The notes below the pieces were generated by a model that saw only the letters and a program-made list of their open reading frames with translations, ran no database searches and was not told the origin of the DNA. Below are positions 1 to 11,101 of a stretch of 64,000 bases of DNA, in pieces. The stretch spans positions 1,368,073-1,432,072 of the forward strand of contig VFFE01009203.1 in the NCBI GenBank assembly GCA_008921705.1, in the 5' to 3' direction. The first letter of the stretch is position 1; each line of letters begins with the position of its first letter. This DNA comes from Burhinus oedicnemus. Lineage: Eukaryota; Chordata; Aves; Charadriiformes; Burhinidae. The position numbers and the translations under genes were made by a program.

Positions 1-892
1 GCATTCCTCAGGGGTTGGTATTGGGACCAGAGCTGTTTAACATCTTTGTCAGGGACATGGACAGTGGGACTGAGTGCATGCTCAGCAAGTTTGCTGACAA
101 CACCAAGCTGTGGAGAGCAGTTGACACGCTGGAGGAAAGGGATGCCATCCAGAGGAACCTGGACAAGCTTGAGAGGTGGGCCCATGACAACCTCATGAAG
201 TTTAACAAGGCCAAGTGAAAGGTCCTGCACGTGGGTTGGGGCAATCCCAAGCACAAATACAGGCTGGGCAGAGAGTGGATCAAGAGCGGCCCTGAGGAGA
301 AGGACTTGGGGGCGTTGGTTGATAAGAAGCTCAACATGAGCTGGCAATGTGCACTCTCAGCCCAGAAGGCCACCTGCATCCTGGGCTGCATCAAAAGAAG
401 TGTGGCCAGCAGGTCGCAGGAGGTGATTCTGCCCCTCTACCCCGTTCTTGTGAGACCCCACCTGGAATACTGTGTCCAGCTCTGGAGCCCCCAACATAAG
501 AAGGACATGGACCTGTTGGCGTGGGTCCAGAGGAGGGCCACGAAAATGATCAAAGGGCTGGAGCACCTCCCCTGTGAGGACAGGCTGAGAGAGTTGGGGT
601 TGTTCAGCCTGGAGAAGAGAAGGCGCTGGGGAGACCTTAGAGCAACTTTCCAGTATCTGAAGGGGGCCTACAAGAAACCTGGGGAGGGACTTTTTACAAG
701 TGTATGTAGTGATAGGACAAGGGGTAATGGTTTTGAACTGAAGGAAGGCAGATTTAGATCAGATATTAGGAAGAAATTTTTCACCGTGAGGGTAGTGAGG
801 CACTGGAAGAGGTTGCCTAGGGATCTGTGGATGCCCCATCCCTGGAAGTGTTCCAGGCCAGGTTTTATGGGGTTTTGAGTAATCTGGTCTAG
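1..892 (+). pseudogene. CR1 ORF2 fragment (reverse transcriptase C-terminal half), inactive
   Basis: One frame reads through the RT palm motif into the conserved C-terminal block ([35 protein letters not shown]). Three defects are visible. The catalytic box that should be F-A-D-D reads F-A-D-N at 90-101, so a metal-binding aspartate is lost. A TGA at 216-218 stands where relatives have a cysteine codon. A base is missing near 824-832 in the stretch that should encode LPREVVDAP; after it, the downstream frame runs to the expected ORF2 stop at 890-892. The encoded enzyme would have copied CR1 RNA at a nicked target. This copy cannot do so. Family assignment is firm; the exact base lost in the frameshift is inferred. 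Confidence 0.9.
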
Positions 893-990
893 TGGGAGGT
901 GTCCCTGCCCCTGGCAAGGGAGGTTGAAACTACATGATCTTTAAGGTCCCTTTCAACCCAAACCATTCTATCATTCTATGATTCTGTGAT
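1..990 (+). mobile_element. CR1 LINE copy A, 3' part, cut by window edge
   Basis: This is the 3' part of a CR1 non-LTR retrotransposon. It enters the window already inside the reverse transcriptase and runs through the end of ORF2, a short 3' UTR with the typical 'gatctttaaggtccctttcaaccc' type end (926-960), and a tail of imperfect ATTCTATG octamers (966-990). The order RT palm, C-terminal RT block, short UTR and octamer tail is diagnostic of bird CR1. The 5' extent is unknown because the copy continues to the left of position 1. Copy O at the opposite end of the window is a similar sequence in the opposite orientation. Confidence 0.95.
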
Positions 991-1130
991 CTAAGAACAG
1001 GATCTATGAAATCATCATGGTGAGTAAGGAACTGTCTAATTTGGTCTGGCTTTTTCTTCCCCATCAGATATGCTGACTTCTATATTCCATCTGTTGGACA
1101 AGACACTTCAGAAATCTAGAAGCTACCAGG

Positions 1131-1427
1131 TCGTAGAATATCTCAAGTTTGAAGGGCCCATAAGGATCGAGTCGAACTCCCTGCTCCTTGCAAGACTACC
1201 TAAAACTAAACCATATGACTAACTGTCATCCAGGCACTCCTTGAACTCTCACAGGCTTGGTGCCGCGACTACTTCTCTGGAGAGTCTTGTTCCAGTGACT
1301 GACCACCCTCTCAGTGAAGAACCTTTTCCTAATGTCCAATATGAACTTCCCCTTATGCAGCTTCATCCCATTTCCTCGTGTCCTATCGCTGGTCACCAGA
1401 GAGAGATCAGCACCTCCCCAGATGTCT
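1131..1427 (-). mobile_element. CR1 LINE copy B, 3' end fragment
   Basis: Read on the minus strand, this is the last 300 bases or so of a CR1 copy. The 3' tail lies at the left (tagaata near 1134-1140), followed by the 3' UTR with the 'ctccaactt...' type pairing segment. The end of ORF2 lies further right. It resembles the chicken-type CR1 branch whose ORF2 ends with a long block encoding the 'vpfrGMKLR' and 'FNVRKKFF' type residues, and differs from the A/G/N group in the UTR. No frame is open for a useful length. The right edge, where similarity fades, is uncertain by 20-30 bases. Confidence 0.85.
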
Positions 1428-1440
1428 TCTTATACTTTTG

Positions 1441-4400
1441 AAAAGAAGATGGGTTGAGTGACTTTACAAGTTTATACCTCACTGTGGCAACTAGCTGTGG
1501 AACTGATCTAGAAACCTAATCTTACAAAGGTGGCTAGAGAACCTGAATGGCAGCTTCAAGCAACAGTATAATATCTCTCCAAATGTAACAGAGAAAGTGT
1601 AACTAAAGAAAGTACAAAAAAGTTTGTACATAGATCTGAATTTTGAGGCTGAATCAAAGAGCAAAGACAGGTTGTGGCATTAGTGTGAAATTCCAAATTA
1701 GAATTTGAATGGCAGTCTTATATGGAGAAGAATCTTCCTCATTTTAGGCCATTTCATTTTCTATTAATTTAGGGGTTTTAAGATAAATCAAAAGATGATT
1801 TGGAATGTACATCAAAAGTCACCTTGTCATCTGTGGTTTTTTTCAACTTAATCTGAGCTCCTTCCAAACTGAGATCAATGCAGGAGAGAGATGTGGTTTG
1901 TTATGGTCCTTATCACTATACAAGCAGCACTGAGTAGAAAAATAAAAGCTCTGATGAAGGGCAGAATAGCTTATTTAGGAGAGAAGAGAGTTAATGACAC
2001 ATACTGTCCAGAGAGATATGAAATTAAAATTACTGAGTGTGTCCAGATGATTCTTGTCCAGCAGAGAATCTGCTGCAACTTTGGAGAATCACACATGGGC
2101 GTCTCGGGTGTCTGTGAGAGGAAATATACACCCAGGCAAGCAATGAAGCACTCGGGAAACAGGGACAGCAAATATTCAGCAAAACTCTGCTTAGCTTCTT
2201 GATGAGCATTTCTGGCCTAATCTACGTGGTTTTTTCTATATAATGTTCTCAGGATGGAGTTCCATTAAAAACCTTCTGCTATGATAAATCCTTTAGGCAT
2301 TGCATGCAGATGGAAGGCTGTATTTGTTTGGTTTGCAAGCAGAAGAATTTCAGATAAAATGATTTCTTAAATATGTTCAGAATTAAACATATCCTTCAGC
2401 TATTTACCTTATAGGAAGTAGAGATCTGAACATTCATCTGAGAGGACTAGACCTTGAAGTCATTTTCCAGTTTTACCTCAGATGTTACTCATATGGAACC
2501 CTACCCCTTGGATTTTCCTGAAACTGTTCTCTTTTCCCAATTTAGTCCTGATCGAGGATACCCACAGTAGAACAAAACACACCAAAAATTAACATTTAAA
2601 TTAGATACAAAGACACTTAAAGTTCATACAGAAAGTGGCTATTTTTCTGGACTGTAAAGCAAAAAGCTCCACTGAAAATCATTTAATCTTACTTTCTGCA
2701 GGGTGATACCCAGAAGCTCCTCAATCAGGTCCGTATCTTTTTGTGGAGCTACAGCAGGGAAGAAAGTAAGTATGTGCAAGACAGAAGTAAGAACACTATA
2801 TAAGACACATGTTGCTCTGGGGAAAAGTTGATGTAGTCCATTGCCATGTCTGTTATGGCCTTTACAGAAGAGGAACAATGACTACTTGAGAAAGGCAGCC
2901 CCAAAGGTAAATGCTTCCCCCTGTATCTGCACGATGAAATAATGCCACATAATGCAATTAAACCCTAAAATATATGAAAAAATTGACAACCAGGCCCACT
3001 GCATTAGAGGGGCTTGGCATTTCAAGCTAACAGGCATTTTTTCATGGAAGCTATAAAAAGTCATCTATACCATTTTGGTGTCTTGAATGTTTTTCCTGTA
3101 GTATAAGCCCAAAGACAAACCACTCTCTGCGTTTTATTACCTCTTCCATTAACCTGGAGAGTAGCACTAGGAGACCATGATGACACAGAATCATATCAAC
3201 AGCAGCTATTAATTTACTCCTTTATTCCCCTGTCTTTACCAAGGTTTTGCCAAAATGTAATTTCCAACCCATGTTCTAAAGAAGCTCATTGAAAACTTTG
3301 TCAAAAATACAGTAAAAAAACCAATCAAAACAGTTTCAAACACTACATGTTATATTCACCGCAGCTTGCACTCTCCTGCCTTTCAGAGGAGGCAAAGTTT
3401 TTCAGAACAAAGCTAAACAACCATATGGGTAGTAGTTTTCTACAGCTGCTACAGTTACAGTTTACTGTGTACCATAGCCATGCAGATAGGCACTGTACAC
3501 TCATCTGGGAAGCACATGTCTAACTTTCTGTAAAGTTTAACCTTCAAGTAGAATAACTGAAGATCCCTGAACAGCTTGGGCTGCCTTGGTAAACTTGTGA
3601 AGTTTTATAAAATCTGGCTGATCTTTGCACATCTCCAGCTCAGAGAGACTATAATCCTCCATAGGAGCCGCAGAAACTCAAACTCTGATTATTTAGCCTC
3701 CTGTTTGTGTCTCAAAGTATGCCTAGTCCAGCCTTCAGTTGAAGACAAAGTTCCTAGAAAGATGTCCTGTGTCACCTCCAGTGTCTCATCTCTTTTTCTA
3801 GATGTCATTGCCACCTGTGGCTTGGTATTTCATTTTTTCTTTTAGTCATTTCACTTTTCTTTTTTTCTTCTTCTTGCAATGCTCTTTGGCCTTCTGGTCT
3901 CTCACCAAGTGCTGTGTTTATGTTGTACACTTAGTTTTACTGCACCTCTGAGACGTCTTTCTCTTTATTATAACAGACTTCCTAAAGTAATTCCCCCGAA
4001 CGGCAAGCATAATGTCATTTTTTTTCTTTCATGTGCTATTTAGTTTGGAACCCTCTGTCGTGCAACAGCCTTTGCTTTCTGTGTCTCGAACAGAACTTGT
4101 GCTACAAATCTGATACTTCCAATACGAGCACTACATTGTCTCTAACTATTGCTTCTTTTCCTGTTTCCCATTTGTAATAATAGCTGTCTTTAATAAATTC
4201 TTTTGCTCTAGTCTTGGCATTTTCTCTTAATTTCAGTTCTCTTGTTTATAGATTTGGCCTCATTATGAAAAAGACATTAATAGCTTCTTAGATGAAGTCT
4301 AAAGAAACAGAAAGTTATCACTGATTAGCACGTTATCACTATCATAGTGTCTGTCCAGCTATGAGATCTTGACCTGTTTCAAAACAAACTTATGGGATTG

Positions 4401-5478
4401 GGCTAATCCTCTTTCACAGGAGCTAAATTTCTCTGAACACCACATTTGCTTCAGGCTGTGAGTACTCTCAGGTAGTTCTTAGGATTTTAGAAGATGCTGA
4501 GAACTTGGTAACTAGCAGTAACCTGATGACAGAAACCTTTTTGTTCACTTTTTTCATCCTGGGCACAGGCTGGGGCACAAGGACTAGGCAAAAAGCATCA
4601 CCCAGGATAAGCAGCAGGATATTTGACTGGTAGGCCTATGCCTTCAGTATCAAACCAGAAGCCACCAGGCCAGTCATCAGGAGGAACATACAAACAGGTG
4701 CACTGGAAGTCCATGTACCCCAGCATCTGGCCTCCTACAGGAGACATTGCTGAGGGAAAAGCTAGCAGCAGCAAGGTAAGCAGATACAAATCCAAATCTA
4801 CCCTACAAACTCCCAGTAATCAACAGTCTAGAAGTTCTATGAAAGAGAACTGACACCCACTAAGGCATTCAATATCCATAAGTATTTCTTCCACAAATTT
4901 GCTAATCCCACATTTTCATTGCCTACCGTATGGAAATGTATTTCCCTTTCTTGAACCCTGGTGACTGGCACTTTTTGGTGGTGTCTGTTCACCAAGGCAG
5001 TGAATAATTCTTCCTTATTTATTCGCACTGTTAATTTTATCACATTCTCCCCCACCCTTAGCCCTTTAGATCCCCTTAGGTCTTTTTCCCAAACAGAAAA
5101 GTCCTAGTCCAAGACAGAGCAACTAAAATCACAATTGCCTAATTTGTGCTATCAGAGTCTCTGCCAGGCTGCATCCCCTTGCTAATATGCTTATCTAGAC
5201 ATTTTAGTTTACATTAGTTGCATTTATGTTCACGGTGGTCACTTTGTTTTCTTGTAAGAGAGAGACTTATCTACTTTTGAAGCCAGCTTGGTTTGCAACT
5301 TGCACAAAATAGGAGGTGACTTAAGTTTCCTGTCATGAAGGTTCTCCCATTTACAGGTACAGTTTCATCTCATTGAATCCTTGCAGCAAACCTAGAACCT
5401 CACAGGTAATGGTACAGGAGTCCTATATTAAATCCACAGATCTCATTTGAAAGTACTATTTAGGAACTCCCTTTATTT
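1441..5478. other. AT-rich intergenic stretch, no gene recognised
   Basis: I see no recognisable exon, RNA gene or well-preserved repeat here. Open frames of about 60-100 codons occur (for example 1891-2202 plus, 3576-3845 plus, 4598-4795 minus), but none has a recognisable domain. A weak resemblance to an old CR1/L2 3' end ('gaggactagaccttgaagtc') lies near 2440-2475. It is too short to call. Confidence 0.5.
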
Positions 5479-5774
5479 AATAGGGCCTGTAGCAATAGGA
5501 AAAGGCGTAATGTTTTTAAACTTAGAGAGAGTAGATTCAGACTAGATATAAAGACAAAATATTTCACAAGGAGGGTGGTGAAACACTGGAATGGATTGCC
5601 CAGAGAGGTGGTAGATGGGCCATCCCTGGGAGCATTCAAGGCCAGGTCGGATGGGGCTCTGAGCAACCTGATCTAGTTGAAGATGTCCCTGCTCATTGCA
5701 TGGCTGTTGGACTATATGGCTTTTAAAGGTCCCTCTCAACACAAAACATTCTATGATTCTGTAATTTTATGATC
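5479..5774 (+). mobile_element. CR1 LINE copy C, 3' end fragment
   Basis: This is a 5'-truncated CR1 tail on the plus strand. It begins inside the ORF2 C-terminal block (the region that encodes SNRKRRNVFKL then RFRLDIKTKYFTRRVV and LPREVVDGPSL in relatives). It then passes through the 3' UTR segment 'gttggactatatggcttttaaaggtccc' (5706-5733) to a tail with ATTCTATG and ATTCTGTA octamers ending near 5774. It belongs to the same group as G, H, L and N by its 'tagttgaagatgtccctgct' UTR segment. About 300 bases are preserved. Confidence 0.92.
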
Positions 5775-6829
5775 TCCACATCACTGAATGGTGAAAACAC
5801 AGTCCCTACTCTTTAGCTGTATAGCTGGATTGTTGGATGATGTTTTAGCATTGCATCCATGAAAATAAAGGCAAAGAGAGTAAACAATCTGAAAATAGTT
5901 TTATTAAATGCACTCTGGCAAACATAACCACTACAGTGAAGTGCTTTGATCATGTAATTGCATTCCAAGAATCATATAGTTGATCTTTTTGATAAGTCAT
6001 CTTGACACTGCGGAGAGAAATTCATTGCAACTATGGACATGAAGTGCACTTCAAGATGCATTTGTATTTATGTTCTTCCCATAAAAAATACATAGCTTTT
6101 CTGAAATAGTTCTAGATGAATAATTCTGCATGTAAGATTATATCTCTGACCAGATAGAGTATGGATGCATCTCCAGCTGTTGAAAAAAACCCTACCTTTT
6201 ATTACATTCTGTCGTAATTTTCAAAGCCATTGTTTTAAGTAGGAATATACCTACAAAAACTAATTTTTAAACATGTTTGCAGAAAAATTCCAGTGTCATT
6301 CTATGTATTATACAGATGAATTCAAACAGTCTTCTAATCACTGGTGCTTTAAATACTGTGTTCTTTGTTTTATTTAACTGGTTCTCGGGTCAACAGAATG
6401 AAAAAGTCAAGATTTGCCAGAGACCTCCAAAGTAAGATTTAGAGATTTTTAATTATTTCCCTTAATCTAGGCTAATATCAAGAAGAAAGTTACTGTGTTT
6501 ATTTTATTGCCTAGTAAAATGCATTCAATTGGTATTTATTAATCTATTCATAACCTTGGGTCATGACAAACTGTTCTAGAATGAATATTGTTATACTTAG
6601 AGCAATACACTTTGTATGTGAAACCATTATTTTTAAGGTTGTGATAAGCATGTAATCTGTTGTTTTACATAAGAAAGGCTGAAAATTTTAATCCTGTAGT
6701 TTCTGCATTAAATCTTCATCTCTGGCTGAATGACAGAATATCTTTCACAGCGCTGGATTTTAACCTTGTATTTGGTTACTCTTGAGAGCTGTGTGAAAGA
6801 AAATCAAATTTAGTCTCACTTTTCAAAGA
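5775..6829. other. AT-rich intergenic stretch, nothing recognised
   Basis: No coding region, RNA gene or identifiable mobile element was seen between copies C and D. The sequence is AT-rich and lacks long tandem repeats. Confidence 0.5.
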
Positions 6830-6907
6830 AACACAGAATGGTTGAGGTTGGCGGGGACATCTGGAGGTAGGTCATCCAGTCCACTCACCCTGCTCAAGCA
6901 GGGCCAC

Positions 6908-7919
6908 CTAGAGCCGGTTGCCCAAGATCATGTCTAAATGCCTTTTCTGTGTCTCCAAGGAGGGAGACTCCACAACTTCTCTGGGAAACCTGTGCCAGTG
7001 CTTGGTCACCCTCATAATAAAAAGGTGTTTCCTCATGTTCAGTGGCAACCTCCTGTGTTTCAGTTTGTGACCGTTACTTCGTGTCCTGTCACTAAGCACC
7101 ACCGAATAGAGCGTGGCTCTGTCTTCTTTACACCCTTCCTTCAGGTATTTGTATATGTTGATGAGATTTCCCCTCAACCTTCTTTTCAGAAGCCTGAAGA
7201 GTCCCAGCTCTCTCAGCCTTTCCTCACAGGAGAGATACTCCAGTCCCTGCATCATCTTCATGGCCTTGCCTTGGACTATCCCCAGTATATCCATTTCTCT
7301 CTTGTACTGGGGAGCCCACAACTGGACATGGTACTCCAGGTGTGGCCTCACTAGTGCTGAGCAGAGGGGAAGGATCACCTCCTTCGACCTGCTGGCAATA
7401 CTTTGTCTAATACAGCTGAATATAACATTGGCTTTCTTTGCAACAAGGGCACATTGCTGGCTTGTGTTCAATCTGGTGTTTAACAGGAACCCCAGATTTG
7501 GTTCTGCCAAGCTGCTTTCCAGTTGGGTGTCTCACAGCATATATTGGTGTCTGGGGTTGTTCCTCCCCAGGTGCCAGACTTTGTGCTTCTCCTTGCTGAA
7601 TTTCATGAGGTTATTGTCAACCTGTTTCTCCAGCCTGTCAAGGTCCCTCTGCATTGCAGCATGATCTTCTGGCACAACACCCACTCCTCCCAGTTTGGAG
7701 TCATCTGCAAACTTGCTGAGGGCACACTTTGCCCCATCATCCAGATCATTAATGAAGATGCTGAATGGGACTGGACGCAGTATTGATCCCTAGGGTATAC
7801 CACTAGTGACCAGCCTCAAACTGGACTTCTTGTCAGTGAGCACCACCTTCTGGGTCCAGCCATTCATTCAGTTTTCAGTGCACCTCACTGTCTGCTTATC
7901 CACTGCTTGTCTGTGAGGA
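6908..7919 (-). pseudogene. CR1 ORF2 reverse transcriptase, C-terminal two thirds (copy D)
   Basis: This minus-strand RT runs from the segment before the GxPQGS motif to the ORF2 terminus. The catalytic F-A-D-D box is intact (7700-7711). In the preceding GxPQGS motif, however, the glutamine codon is TAG (7790-7792). The last 200 codons (7510-6908) are one open frame with the expected landmarks [31 protein letters not shown] and ERLRELGLF. Over 80 residues starting MAEPNLGF it matches copy F at 75 positions by direct count. The upstream portion of the RT is deleted. The copy cannot produce a full enzyme. Confidence 0.9.
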
Positions 7920-8080
7920 TCCATTGCAATACTCCAGTCACTGGAGCCACCCCATCACATCTCCACAGTCCCAAAAAGAGCATAACCCTGCCACTGCACA
8001 CAGATCTCTAACTCATGATGTTTATTCCCCGTTCTGTGTGTATTAGTATACAGGCACCTTAGAGAGGCAGCCCCAGCATG
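7920..8080 (-). pseudogene. Start of CR1 ORF2 (endonuclease N-terminus) in copy D
   Basis: A minus-strand stretch encodes a degraded version of the ORF2 opening seen in copy E. It reads roughly LRCLYTNTHRTGNKHHELE, then ICVQWQGY, then a damaged counterpart of ETWWDSSHDW. The catalytic-glutamate motif is damaged, with a stop codon nearby. It ends abruptly near 7920, where the sequence jumps to the reverse-transcriptase region. This piece is what shows that copy D is a deleted long element. Confidence 0.75.
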
Positions 8081-8295
8081 TTGACTTCCTAAAAAGGGTT
8101 TGGGGTATTTCTCCATAGTGGCACCCTGTAGCCACTTCCTTACTTACATGCAAGTGCTAGAGGTGACTCTGCTTAAGCCTCATGTGTTGGTTTTGTGATC
8201 TCTTCCTGTCACATCATCCCATGGCCTTTGCTCAACGATCCTGTCCATTACTCCCTCATGGGACTGCTAGTTACTCTTTCCCACCCCCATCATTC

Positions 8296-8804
8296 TTAGT
8301 TTAAAGCTCTTCTTATGACGTCAGCCATCCTATTGGCAAAAATAACTTCACTCTGCTTAGTGAGCTGGATCCCACCTCTCCTTAGAAGACACTGATCTGC
8401 AAACAGTGTCCCATGGTCATAGAACCCAAAACCCTGTCGCTAGCACCAGTTCCTCAGCTAATTACTGACTTGTCCTATTAGTGACCTTCTCCTCAGTCTT
8501 TTTTCTCTAACTGGCAGGATTCAGGAGAGCTCTTCTTGGGCCCCTGTGCCCTTGACTGCTGCCTCCAAAGCTCTACAGTCACTTTTGATACCCTCCAATT
8601 TTCTGTAAGCAGTATCCTTTGTGCCCACATGAAATAACAGCGGGGAGTAGTGGTCAGAGGGTCGGACAAGCTTCGGCAGTCCCTCCACAATTTCCTGGAC
8701 CCTGGTCCCCAGCAGGCAGCAAACCTCTCTAGATGATTGGTCAGGTAGACAGGTGGGTGCTTCTGTCTCCTGCAGCAAGGAGTCGCCCATTACAATGACT
8801 CGCA
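8296..8804 (-). pseudogene. CR1 ORF1 fragment, SGNH-hydrolase-like domain (copy D)
   Basis: The minus strand encodes the esterase-like half of CR1 ORF1. It starts with RVIVMGDSLLQETEAP, where the GDSLL block (8773-8787) carries the expected nucleophilic serine. It continues with VRPSDHYSPLLFHVGTKDTA, then a C-terminal part with QGFGFYDHG, and ends with the RRALN-stop signature (stop at 8296-8298). In the intact family this protein accompanies the CR1 RNA. The distal catalytic motif expected as D-G-x-H reads G-G-I-Q, so both distal catalytic residues are lost. The frame is also broken between the two halves. The N-terminal part of ORF1 is absent. Identification rests on the two SGNH blocks and the conserved C-terminus. 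Confidence 0.85.
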
Positions 8805-9339
8805 ATTTTGGTGTACAAACAGCCTTATACCCACTGAAAAACTTTCAGTCATAGTAATAGCAGTAGCTTTCATACTTAAGGAATGTTTAGAATTTAGAAC
8901 CTGAAGAGTTTTGATTTCTCTTTACAGAAGGGAAATACTTAGAAAGTGTGCAAATAAATGAATTACATAGATCAAATAGCTGGAGTAGCCTGCATACAAC
9001 CGACATTCCCTCCCCTGCATTAGCTTTTGGCATCTAGCATAAACAACCTTCTGCATGGTCTAAATTAGCCCTAGTAACCCAGTCTGAAACACAGGTGGAC
9101 AAAGGTGGGTTAAAGACAAAGGTGACCTCCTCCTCAGCTGTGCTGAGCATGCCTTGGCTACTGGTTCAAGCTCCGTTTCAAAAGCAGTCTGTTTTAAAAC
9201 ATATGTGCTTTTGCACGTAAAGGTTTCTAGCAACAATTTGTAAGCTTTTAGTAAATATGTGACATCTCTACACGTGATCTGACTAGGACTGAGACAAGTA
9301 GATAAATATTCATCATTGTCTGAAAACATTTTTTTCCTT

Positions 9340-9371
9340 CTTATGACACATAAAGCTTATGACACATAAAG
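9340..9371. repeat. Two-copy tandem duplication, 16-bp unit
   Basis: The 16-base unit cttatgacacataaag occurs twice without mismatch, at 9340-9355 and 9356-9371. It looks like a small local duplication with no known function. Confidence 0.9.
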
Positions 9372-10054
9372 CATTCATAAGATCATAGAGAAAAAGTTGT
9401 TTTACAGTCCTGAGATTTATGGTGAATTGCTCAATTTAAACAATGAAGGAATATTATCCCATAAACACTGCATTTATTCAACTGCTTGACTGAATTATTG
9501 TTGCCAGAAATGTGCTTGTTAATTATGGTATTTTCTACTAATTCTAAGGCTGCTGGATTCATTTTAACAGCATGTAGAATCTGTGTCCTGTTAAAATACT
9601 TTCCAGCAGTTAAAATATATTTGTGTGACACAATCGTCTGTGTTTGTATTTTAACTTTCCGTAATTATACGGTTTCCATGCACACAAATGAAATACTAGC
9701 TATCCTATATTAACCGTAGATGAACTACCCACAATGCACTTTATGAATGAAATCAATTTTTCCTAGCAAAACACTGCAGTTTATAGCAAGACAATGGGTG
9801 GAGTTAAAAAAAAAATCAGAACTGCAAGAAACTAACAAAAGCAAAGTCAGACTGTCAATAAGTGTTTTTGCAACACATCTTGCTTCTATATAAATCTAGA
9901 CAAAGATCATTACTAAACACATCTGCTAACGCTGAGGTGAAATTCAAAGCTTTATTGCTGAATTCACCTTTGCTGGTTACCCATCCTAACTGTAGCCATA
10001 ATGCCAGCACCCTATTAATCCTGGGTAAAACAGTTCACATCCAAACTGCACAGT

Positions 10055-10072
10055 CTTAGCCTTAGCCTTAGC
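10055..10072. repeat. (CTTAGC)3 hexamer run
   Basis: Three perfect copies of CTTAGC lie immediately before the point where CR1 copy E becomes recognisable. The unit is not the vertebrate telomere hexamer TTAGGG. Confidence 0.85.
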
Positions 10073-10075
10073 CCT

Positions 10076-10954
10076 GAGGTAAGCAGGCTGAGAAGTATCA
10101 GGGAGTGCGAGGGGGAGATAGATGCTTGGAGTCATACCCCGCCTCCCGTGAGAGAAACCCAACAGAGCCCCTGCTACAGAGAACTCCCTGTCCTCTCTCT
10201 GACTGACTTAACGTGATGACGTGGAGAACCGGGGGCAATGGCAAGATGTTCCTGCCCGGCACAACAGGTGCCGCAGGCATGTCTGCCTAGTGACTACCCC
10301 ACCTTCCCAGGTGCCATTGCAGAACATGTTCAGTGCTCTGCGAGGGGAACTGGACAAGGGTGAGGATGATAGTCCTTCCAGCTTGGAGATGTCATCGAGG
10401 CCTAGTCAGACCACCCCCTGCATCAAAACCACCTCAATAAAAAATAAAAGACAGGTCATTGTCATAGGTGACTCGCTTCTGAAGGGAACGGAAGGCCCAA
10501 TATATAGACCAGACCCAATATATAAGGAAGCCTGCTGCCTCCCTGGGGCCTGGATAATGATGTAAAGAAGAAACTTCCATCCCTAGTACGGCCCTCAGAT
10601 TATTATCCCCTTCTGGTCATTCAGGTAGGCAATGATGAAGTAGGGAGAAGCTAATGGGAAATGAAGAGAGATTTCAGGGCCTTGGGATGACTGGTCAAGG
10701 GATCCAGAGGACAAGTCATATTCTCCTCTACCCCTCCAGTTGCGGGGAATGATGAGGGGGTAAACAGGAAGAGCCAGCAGACCAATGTCTGGCTCTGAGA
10801 CTGGTGCTACTAGCAGGACTTTGGGTTCTTTGACCATGGCTGGATTTACAAGACACTAGGCCTGCTGGTAACAGATGGGAAGAGCCTATCTCGCAGGGGG
10901 AAAAGGGTTCTAGGGCAAGAGTTAGCAGGGCTCATTGAGAGGGCTTTAAACTAG
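10076..10954 (+). pseudogene. CR1 ORF1, SGNH-hydrolase-like, decayed (copy E)
   Basis: The first segment is a charged helical stretch (EVSRLRSIRECEGEID, 10076-10123). A variable linker with one or more frameshifts near 10200-10215 follows. The SGNH domain then starts at RQVIVIGDSLLKGTEGP, and its GDSLL block at 10467-10481 retains the catalytic serine. A frameshift near 10555 moves the frame; after it DVKKKLPSLVRPSDYYPLL and VIQVGNDEV are readable. The C-terminal part is FGFFDHGWIYKTLGLL, then ISQ/SRRGKR-type residues, ending in GLIERALN-stop at 10952-10954. The distal motif expected as D-G-x-H reads D-G-K-S (10874-10885), so the catalytic histidine is absent. I cannot tell decay from a subfamily difference here. 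Confidence 0.85.
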
Positions 10955-11101
10955 ATTCGAAAGGGGGACAGGGATGTAACTGGGCTCACTGGAGAGGCAT
11001 CCATGTGCAGTAGCCCAGCACTTGTGGGGCAGCATGCTAGTATTTTTGACAATCAGAAGGCCTACCACCTCTCAAAGGCAAAAACTACACATTCATCTGC
11101 C

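Larger units (their letters stand above)
6830..8805 (-). mobile_element. CR1 LINE copy D, internally deleted composite
   Basis: This is a minus-strand CR1 copy whose 3' end is at the left (acacagaatgg, 6831-6841) and whose truncated 5' end lies in ORF1 at about 8804. Read 5' to 3' it holds the ORF1 SGNH-like domain (8804-8296), a spacer, the first 50 or so codons of ORF2 endonuclease (about 8075-7920), and then directly the RT from a point matching 'KILTDK' (about 7919) to the ORF2 stop at 6908. Against copy E the missing middle is about 1.6 kb: most of the endonuclease and the first part of the RT. Several pieces are in conserved order with one junction near 7920, so this is one deleted element rather than several insertions. 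It is closely related to copy F. Confidence 0.9.
8806..10072. other. AT-rich intergenic stretch between copies D and E
   Basis: No gene was recognised. A perfect tandem duplication of a 16-base unit (cttatgacacataaag) lies at 9340-9371, and a (CTTAGC)3 run at 10055-10072 abuts the 5' end of copy E. Confidence 0.5.

Noticed and set aside
8..394. 128-codon minus-strand open frame across copy A
   Set aside because: It is the antisense shadow of the CR1 reverse-transcriptase frame on the plus strand.
1891..2202. 103-codon plus-strand frame
   Set aside because: No recognisable domain, no splice context and no repeat-family match; a frame of this length occurs by chance in 64 kb.
2440..2475. Possible old CR1/L2 3' end
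   Set aside because: Only a single word ('gaggactagaccttgaagtc') resembles the family; neither the preceding coding block nor a tail is visible.
3576..3845. 89-codon plus-strand frame
   Set aside because: No domain or motif seen and composition like the surrounding non-coding DNA.
4598..4795. Minus-strand frame starting like a signal peptide (MDLYLLTLLLLAFPSA)
   Set aside because: The hydrophobic start is followed by unrecognisable sequence and the frame ends after 65 codons without splice signals that I trust.
10055..10072. Possible interstitial telomere repeat
   Set aside because: The unit is CTTAGC, not TTAGGG, and there are only three copies.
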